Under the pieces are notes generated by a model. It was not told the origin of the DNA. It saw nothing but the letters and a program-made list of their open reading frames with translations, and did no database searches. DNA of 17,475 nt, from contig JAFQRU010000023.1 of assembly GCA_017409915.1 (NCBI GenBank), positions 1 to 17,475 on the forward strand. Direction: 5' to 3'. This stretch comes from Clostridia bacterium (GTDB lineage Bacteria; Bacillota; Clostridia; Monoglobales; Monoglobaceae). A program made the translations under genes and the position numbers. Shown one piece after another: positions 13,022-17,475 of this stretch. Positions within the stretch are counted from its first letter, which is position 1. The number at the start of each line of letters is the position of its first letter.

Positions 13022-13816
13022 ATGATTAACAAGAGAGTTATGCTTGAAGAAGATAATGAACACGCATATCTTGATGTATATGCGGCACAAGAAATCAAGG
13101 ATTTTAAAAGAAGCGCAATCCTTATAATGCCCGGTGGTGGCTATGGCATGTGTGCCGCAAGAGAAGGAGAGCCTATTGCTATGGCGTTTTTATCTCATGG
13201 CTTTAACGCTTTCGTGCTTAACTATTCCGCAGGGCATAAGGCGTTCCCTGCCCATTTGATTGAAGCTTCTATGGCGGTTAAGCATATCCGCGATAATGCA
13301 GAGGAGTATAGAATTGACCCTGACAAAGTTTTTGTTGTGGGCTTTTCAGCAGGAGGCCATCTTGCGGCGTCCTTAGGAACAATGTGGGACAGAAAAGAAA
13401 TATATGATGCAGTTCCAATGCCATTTGGATATAACAAGCCAAAGGGAATGATGCTTATTTATCCTGTTCTCTCGGCAAAACATCACGGTTTTTCCTTTAA
13501 AGGATTATTTAAGGGCGAAGAAGTTACAGAAGAAAAGCTCGCTATGGTCAGCATCGAAAACTGCATAAGCGAAAACTCTTCCCCGGCGTTTATTATGCAC
13601 ACATCAAACGACGAGATTGTTGATGTTAAGAATTCTCTTGTTCTGGCAGACGCTCTTGCAGAGCAGAAAATAAAGTTTGAAATGCATATATATCCTGACG
13701 CACCTCACGGAGTTGCTCTTGGAAACGAAGTAACAATGTGTGGAAATGAAAAATGGTGTAATCCTGCCATTGCAAAGTGGGTTGAACAAGCAGTTTACTG
13801 GTCAGAAAATCTTTAA
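13022..13816 (+). CDS. Alpha/beta hydrolase, acetyl-xylan-esterase-like
   Basis: A 264-residue alpha/beta hydrolase of the esterase/lipase group near acetyl-xylan esterases and BD-FAE-type enzymes. An oxyanion-hole stretch IMPGGGYGM lies at 35-43. The nucleophile elbow is GFSAGG with Ser109, followed by Asp197 in HTSNDEIV and His229 in DAPHG, completing the triad. No signal peptide is present, so it works inside the cell, likely on an imported or internally made ester. I set the start at the ATG at 13022, which has AAGGAGAT eight bases upstream; a longer reading from 12953 would run 55 bases into the previous gene and has no ribosome site. It lies between the SGNH esterase and the PfkB-family kinase in a tight operon. 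Confidence 0.9.
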   Translation: MINKRVMLEEDNEHAYLDVYAAQEIKDFKRSAILIMPGGGYGMCAAREGEPIAMAFLSHGFNAFVLNYSAGHKAFPAHLIEASMAVKHIRDNAEEYRIDPDKVFVVGFSAGGHLAASLGTMWDRKEIYDAVPMPFGYNKPKGMMLIYPVLSAKHHGFSFKGLFKGEEVTEEKLAMVSIENCISENSSPAFIMHTSNDEIVDVKNSLVLADALAEQKIKFEMHIYPDAPHGVALGNEVTMCGNEKWCNPAIAKWVEQAVYWSENL

Positions 13817-13831
13817 TCGGAGGGAAATAAA

Positions 13832-14920
13832 ATGAAATATTCAAAACAGTTTAAGGAAAGAAAAGATTTAATAAGAAGCAAGAAAGTAAGCATCGGCTTT
13901 GACGGGTTTATCGACTATCTCATCCATCCCGTTAAAACAAGAGCGGACGAGAATAATTGCACATATTTCCCGACAATCGATCAGTTCGGCGAGAAGATTA
14001 CATCTCTTGCAGGACGGAGCGGTAATATCGAGCTTATTATAAGCCAGACCGACTTTGGCGGTTGCGGTCCGCACTATGCAAACGGCCTTGCAAATATGGG
14101 GGTAAGCTGCACATGTGTTGGTGCCCTTGGCTATCCTGAAAAGAGCCCTGTTTTTGCTCTTAACGAAAACTGTAAAACAATAAGCATAAGCGAACCTGGT
14201 TATTCTTATCTTTTTGAGTTTGAAGACGGCAAAATAATAATGAGCGACATTGAAAAGATAAGCCGTCTCCGTTGGGATGACTTGATAGAAAGAATAAGCA
14301 TTGACGAACTCGTTGAAATTTTCGACGATGCAGATATTATAACATTGGTTAACTGGAGCTATCTGGTGCATTTCCACGAGATTTATGAAAAGTTTTTAGA
14401 ACTTGTTATGCCAAGACTTTCTAAAAGAGACAGAAAGGTTTATATTGATATTGCTGACTGTGCTAAAAGACGCCCGGAAGAAATTAAGGCGGCTCTTAAA
14501 ATGTTCGGAAAGTATAGCGAATATGCTCCAACATATCTTGGCCTTAACAAGAGTGAGGCTATGGTTATGCACTCAATTTTAGGGGAAGGGGAATATGAGG
14601 GCTCTCTCCCGATTGCAAGAAAGATTAAAGAATTTTCAGGCATTGGAACAGTTGTTATCCACCCTGTTGACAGTTCAGCTGCGGTTTATGACGGCGGCGA
14701 AGTTGAGGTTAGTGGTATCCTTTGTGAAAAACCTAAAAAGACAACAGGTGGCGGAGATAACTTTAACAGCGGTTTCTGCGCAGGCCTTTTAGGAAACCTT
14801 GACATTAAGAGCTGTTTGGTAAGTGGTATGACAACATCTTATTTATATGTTAAAAACGGTCATTGCAATAGCTTTGAGGATATCGCAAACGCTATGGAGA
14901 TGTATGACACTCTGGCGTAA
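13832..14920 (+). CDS. PfkB-family carbohydrate kinase, divergent clade
   Basis: A 362-residue protein, longer than the usual 300-330 of PfkB (ribokinase-family) sugar kinases. An early GFDGFIDYL segment (22-30), the glycine-rich DFGGCGPHYANGLANMG region (residues 74-90) and the C-terminal signature TTGGGDNFNSGFCAG mark the family, with catalytic-base candidate Asp309. The usual signature is DTTGAGDAF; here it reads GGGDNF, which sets it in an uncharacterised branch. It should use ATP to phosphorylate a sugar, sugar acid, nucleoside or cyclitol in the cytosol; I cannot name which. AAACCGGAGGG-type ribosome sequence (CGGAGGG) lies before the ATG. It follows the alpha/beta hydrolase by 15 bases and precedes the AraC-type regulator by 32. 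Confidence 0.87.
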   Translation: MKYSKQFKERKDLIRSKKVSIGFDGFIDYLIHPVKTRADENNCTYFPTIDQFGEKITSLAGRSGNIELIISQTDFGGCGPHYANGLANMGVSCTCVGALGYPEKSPVFALNENCKTISISEPGYSYLFEFEDGKIIMSDIEKISRLRWDDLIERISIDELVEIFDDADIITLVNWSYLVHFHEIYEKFLELVMPRLSKRDRKVYIDIADCAKRRPEEIKAALKMFGKYSEYAPTYLGLNKSEAMVMHSILGEGEYEGSLPIARKIKEFSGIGTVVIHPVDSSAAVYDGGEVEVSGILCEKPKKTTGGGDNFNSGFCAGLLGNLDIKSCLVSGMTTSYLYVKNGHCNSFEDIANAMEMYDTLA

Positions 14921-14952
14921 AAAATCTGCATAAGGAAAAGAGGTGATGCAAA

Positions 14953-15771
14953 ATGGAGAACAAAGCAATACGAGAGTTTATTCAGGTAAATCTTCCTGGA
15001 ATTCAGATTTCTGTTGTGCAGAAATTTATGATGGATAAGCAGGAAGAAATCCCTGTTCTTCATAAGCATCCCTGCTATGAAATTATATATGTAAATAAAA
15101 GGGACGAAAAATACTTCATTTTGATTCCCCCAAACACAGAGCATCTGGCAATTGACGGACGGAAAGAGGATATAATTTCCGTTAATTCCTTTCTCCTTTC
15201 TTTTAAAGGGAAGGGAAGCTCTGTTGCAATTTATAATGTCCTTAAAAATTTGAGCGAAGCAATAAGAATAGAGGATACTTTTGGCGGACTTAACAGAATA
15301 AAATCAATACAAAAGCTGTCTGAGGATAACTCTTTCGGGTTTATGGAACAGCTTACAGCAGAGTTTCAGCTTTTAATAGTCCTTCTCTGCCGTGCAATCG
15401 GAAAAACTTCAAAGAGTGCGATGAAGAATTTCCAAACCCTTGACGAAAAGAGACTTTGCATATTAGAAGATTATTTTACATATAACTTTGCAAGTCCCTC
15501 TTGCAGTAAAAAAGAGCTTGCTCTTCTTTTGGGCGTCTGTGAAAGACAGCTCACAAGAATAATTGAAAAGCAATATAACAGCAGTTTCTCCGAGGTTCTT
15601 TTAACAATGAGAATGAATATGGCTCGTGCCATGATTGAGGAGAATAAGGTGTCCATTGAGAAGATAGTGGAAAAGGTTGGCTATGAATCCGTTTCTGCTT
15701 TCCAGAGGGCATATAAAAGATTTTTCGGCGAAACGGTTAAGAACAGCATAAAAGGGACGAAAGGGCAGTGA
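14953..15771 (+). CDS. AraC-family transcriptional regulator
   Basis: A 272-residue regulator. The N-terminal part (about 20-65) has a cupin-like sensing motif, LHKHPCYEIIYVN followed by LIPPNTEHL. The C-terminal AraC DNA-binding domain covers about 170-268, with two helix-turn-helix units: SKKELALLLGVCERQLTRII and IEKIVEKVGYESVSAFQRAY, followed by KRFFGET. It probably senses a small ligand and controls the surrounding genes or the aminotransferase gene directly downstream. The ATG follows AAGAGGTGATG. Unlike many local regulators it lies inside the run of genes on the same strand rather than divergent. Its binding site was not identified. Confidence 0.92.
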   Translation: MENKAIREFIQVNLPGIQISVVQKFMMDKQEEIPVLHKHPCYEIIYVNKRDEKYFILIPPNTEHLAIDGRKEDIISVNSFLLSFKGKGSSVAIYNVLKNLSEAIRIEDTFGGLNRIKSIQKLSEDNSFGFMEQLTAEFQLLIVLLCRAIGKTSKSAMKNFQTLDEKRLCILEDYFTYNFASPSCSKKELALLLGVCERQLTRIIEKQYNSSFSEVLLTMRMNMARAMIEENKVSIEKIVEKVGYESVSAFQRAYKRFFGETVKNSIKGTKGQ

Positions 15772-15789
15772 AGATGTCCTAAACTGCAA

Positions 15790-15818
15790 TTGAAATGAAA
15801 AAATCCGGATGATATAAT
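15790..15818 (+). promoter_or_regulatory. Sigma-A promoter of the aminotransferase gene
   Basis: TTGAAA (15790-15795), a 17-base spacer and TATAAT (15813-15818) form a strong promoter in the 84-base gap after the AraC-type gene. The aminotransferase can therefore be made independently of the upstream genes. Confidence 0.85.
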
Positions 15819-15855
15819 TTTCTTGTAAGAAACCTTAAACGAGAGGAGAAATATT

Positions 15856-17049
15856 ATGCATCCGAGAATTAGTAACAAAGAATACGAGTATGTTAAAGAG
15901 GTTTTGGACCAGGGATTTAGAACTTCCTATAACGGTTCAATGAACAAAAGACTTGAAGCTGCTTTTGCTGAAAAGTTCGGAACAAAGTTTGCAATCAGTT
16001 TCTGTAACGGAACAGCAACTCTTCATATAGCTTTAGAAGCTGCAGGAGTTGGCGCAGGGGATGAGGTTATCGTTCCGCCCCTTACAATGTCAAGCACAAC
16101 TCTTGCTGTTCTTCACGCAGGCGCAACCCCTGTTTATGCCGATGTTGACCCTGATACATATCAGATTAGTGCCAAGGCTATTGAAAAGGTTATAACTCCA
16201 AGAACAAAGGCTATTATGCCTGTTGCTCTTTTGGGAATGTGCCCTGATTTTGATGCAATCAATGCTATCGCAAAGAAACATAACCTGGTTGTTATTGAAG
16301 ACGATGCAGAGTGTTTCTTAGGAAAATATAAAGGAAAGCTCGTTGGAACCCTTGGAGATATGGCAAGCTTCAGCTTCCAGGCATCCAAGCACTTATCCGC
16401 AGGCGAAGGTGGTATGGTTATTACCGATAACGAAGAATATGCTGAAAAGTTAAGAAGATATTCAGGACTTGGTTATGGCTCAATCGGCGCTAAGAAAGGC
16501 CGAATTTTAAAGAGCGACATCCAGAATCCAAACTATTTCAGACACGCATCAGCAGGCTGGAATTACAGAATTTCTGATGTTTGTGCCGCTGTTGCTCTTG
16601 CTCAGACAGAGAGAATCGAAGAGCTTGTTGAAAATCGTATTGAGTCCGCTATGAAAACAAGAGAAGTTTTAAAGGACGCAAAATGGTTTAAAGAACAGCA
16701 TACTCCTGACGACTGCGTAAACTCATACTGGGGCTATGCAGGTAAGCTTATTGACGATTCAATTAAGTGGGAAGATGTTTATAATAAGTTCGTTGAAAAC
16801 GGCGGTCCCGGTTTCTATGCTGCTTGGAAGCTTTCTTATCAGGAACCATTCCTCCAGCAGATGAACCTTATGGGAAGAGAAAAATATATGCCACTTATGA
16901 AGGATATGAAGTTCCCGATGGAAGGTCTTTGTCCTGTTGCAGAATCTCTCCAGCCAAGACTTATGCTTCTTAAAACAAACTATTATGATGCGGAAGAATT
17001 AAACCGCGATCTTGAAGCACTTTATAAGACAGTTAAATACTTTAACTAA
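15856..17049 (+). CDS. DegT/DnrJ/EryC1/StrS-family PLP aminotransferase
   Basis: A 397-residue fold-type I PLP enzyme of the DegT family. The cofactor lysine is Lys178 in FQASKHLSAGEGG; the phosphate-binding and ring-stacking region is FCNGTATLHIAL near 49-60; an acidic residue for the pyridine nitrogen is in VIEDDAECF (146-154). Characterised members mostly transfer an amino group from glutamate or glutamine to a keto sugar or keto-cyclitol, making amino sugars for glycans or antibiotics, but some act in other routes. The EDDAECF string differs from the common EDAAQ or EDCAH, so the exact branch is unclear. GAGAGGAGA precedes the ATG. It has its own promoter and terminator, next to the AraC-type regulator and PfkB-family kinase. 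Confidence 0.92.
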   Translation: MHPRISNKEYEYVKEVLDQGFRTSYNGSMNKRLEAAFAEKFGTKFAISFCNGTATLHIALEAAGVGAGDEVIVPPLTMSSTTLAVLHAGATPVYADVDPDTYQISAKAIEKVITPRTKAIMPVALLGMCPDFDAINAIAKKHNLVVIEDDAECFLGKYKGKLVGTLGDMASFSFQASKHLSAGEGGMVITDNEEYAEKLRRYSGLGYGSIGAKKGRILKSDIQNPNYFRHASAGWNYRISDVCAAVALAQTERIEELVENRIESAMKTREVLKDAKWFKEQHTPDDCVNSYWGYAGKLIDDSIKWEDVYNKFVENGGPGFYAAWKLSYQEPFLQQMNLMGREKYMPLMKDMKFPMEGLCPVAESLQPRLMLLKTNYYDAEELNRDLEALYKTVKYFN

Positions 17050-17060
17050 TATAAAACTTA

Positions 17061-17090
17061 GGGTCCCTTGAAAAAGGGACCCCTTTTTTA
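17061..17090 (+). terminator. Terminator of the aminotransferase gene
   Basis: GGGTCCCTT (17061-17069) pairs perfectly with AAGGGACCC (17074-17082) around a GAAA tetraloop, followed by CTTTTTT. A textbook intrinsic terminator 12 bases after the stop codon. Confidence 0.95.
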
Positions 17091-17091
17091 T

Positions 17092-17120
17092 TTGACTATT
17101 TAGGTTTTTAATGGTATAAT
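17092..17120 (+). promoter_or_regulatory. Sigma-A promoter of the histidine phosphatase gene
   Basis: TTGACT (17092-17097), a 17-base spacer and TATAAT (17115-17120) form a near-consensus promoter directly after the preceding terminator. The leader is about 17 bases. Confidence 0.88.
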
Positions 17121-17143
17121 TTAAGGAATAAGGAGTGAAAATT

Positions 17144-17475
17144 ATGCTTTTATATATAATTCGCCACGGAGAACCCGTTTATAACCCTAACGGCTTAACA
17201 CAGATGGGGCAGGAGCAGGCAGAGGCTATCGCTAAAAGACTGTCCCTTCACGGAATTGATAAGATATACGCCTCGCCTTTAAAAAGAGCGAGAATGACTG
17301 CCGAGCCTCTGGCGAAACTGCTTAACAAGGAAGTCATAATTGAAGAATTTATGTGCGAGGAAAAGGCAGGCGAAAGCTTTTGCGTTAAAGACGAAAAAGG
17401 CGAAGATAAATGGATGTTCCTGATTGAAAAATACAGGCGGGAAATGCAATCTAAAAGGATTTTGGATTTAGGCGA
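17144..17475 (+). CDS. Histidine phosphatase (phosphoglycerate-mutase-like), 3' end missing
   Basis: The first 110 codons are present with no stop before the window edge; the family is usually around 200 residues. The catalytic RHGE motif is at residues 7-10 (LLYIIRHGEP), and the SPLKRARMTAEP segment near 45-56 carries the second family arginine. The catalytic histidine is His8. The later histidine of the fold lies outside the window. Members remove phosphate from small metabolites or act as phosphoglycerate mutases; the substrate here is unknown. AAGGAGTG precedes the ATG at 17144. It is a separate transcription unit from the aminotransferase gene. Confidence 0.92.
   Translation, partial: MLLYIIRHGEPVYNPNGLTQMGQEQAEAIAKRLSLHGIDKIYASPLKRARMTAEPLAKLLNKEVIIEEFMCEEKAGESFCVKDEKGEDKWMFLIEKYRREMQSKRILDLG

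Noticed and set aside
12566..13090. A 174-codon minus-strand open frame over the SGNH and alpha/beta hydrolase genes
   Set aside because: It overlaps two enzymes with intact catalytic residues on the plus strand and has low-complexity hydrophobic translation without motifs.
13868..14377. A 169-codon minus-strand open frame inside the PfkB-like gene
   Set aside because: It mirrors a gene with clear family motifs and has no ribosome site or recognisable protein features.

Overview
This window looks like chromosomal DNA of a spore-forming, low-to-moderate GC member of the class Clostridia (Bacillota). The evidence is a set of endospore genes (spoVAC, spoVAD, dpaA, dpaB and a tepA-type ClpP-like protease), strong GGAGG ribosome sites, compact operons, an S-layer-homology surface protein and the rpsU-yqeY pair. 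DpaAB is the Bacillus-type dipicolinate synthase, which Clostridium sensu stricto generally lacks, so another clostridial lineage is more likely. I see no transposase, phage gene, tRNA, rRNA or CRISPR array, and no gene-free gap exceeds 300 bases.

Left part (1-2257): a leftward spoVAC-spoVAD operon, cut by the window edge, encodes part of the channel that loads dipicolinic acid (DPA) into the forespore. Facing it is a lone HAD phosphatase with its own sigma-A promoter, bracketed by two hairpins that share almost the same stem.

Middle left (2254-6471): a leftward, translationally coupled three-gene ABC importer of the zinc/manganese family (A-C-B order), with a perfect sigma-A promoter. Upstream of it is a separately transcribed surface protein that joins S-layer-homology repeats to a PstS-like phosphate-binding domain.

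Middle (6539-10455): dpaA-dpaB for DPA synthesis follow a sequence matching a sigma-K promoter. Convergent to them is a leftward metA-CpXC pair; the MetA carries the glutamate associated with acetyl-CoA use. Divergent from metA is a tepA-type ClpP-like protease gene behind a sequence matching the sigma-G consensus. DPA synthesis, DPA uptake and a spore-outgrowth protease therefore lie within 10.5 kb.

Right part (10484-17475): rpsU and yqeY are followed at short spacing by a run of co-directional genes: a CapA-like lipoprotein, an SGNH esterase, an alpha/beta esterase, a divergent PfkB-family kinase, an AraC-type regulator and a DegT-type PLP aminotransferase with its own promoter. This run is the best candidate for an undescribed pathway, perhaps processing of an acylated sugar or sugar-like metabolite, but the substrate cannot be read from the sequence. 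A histidine phosphatase gene begins at the right edge and is cut off.
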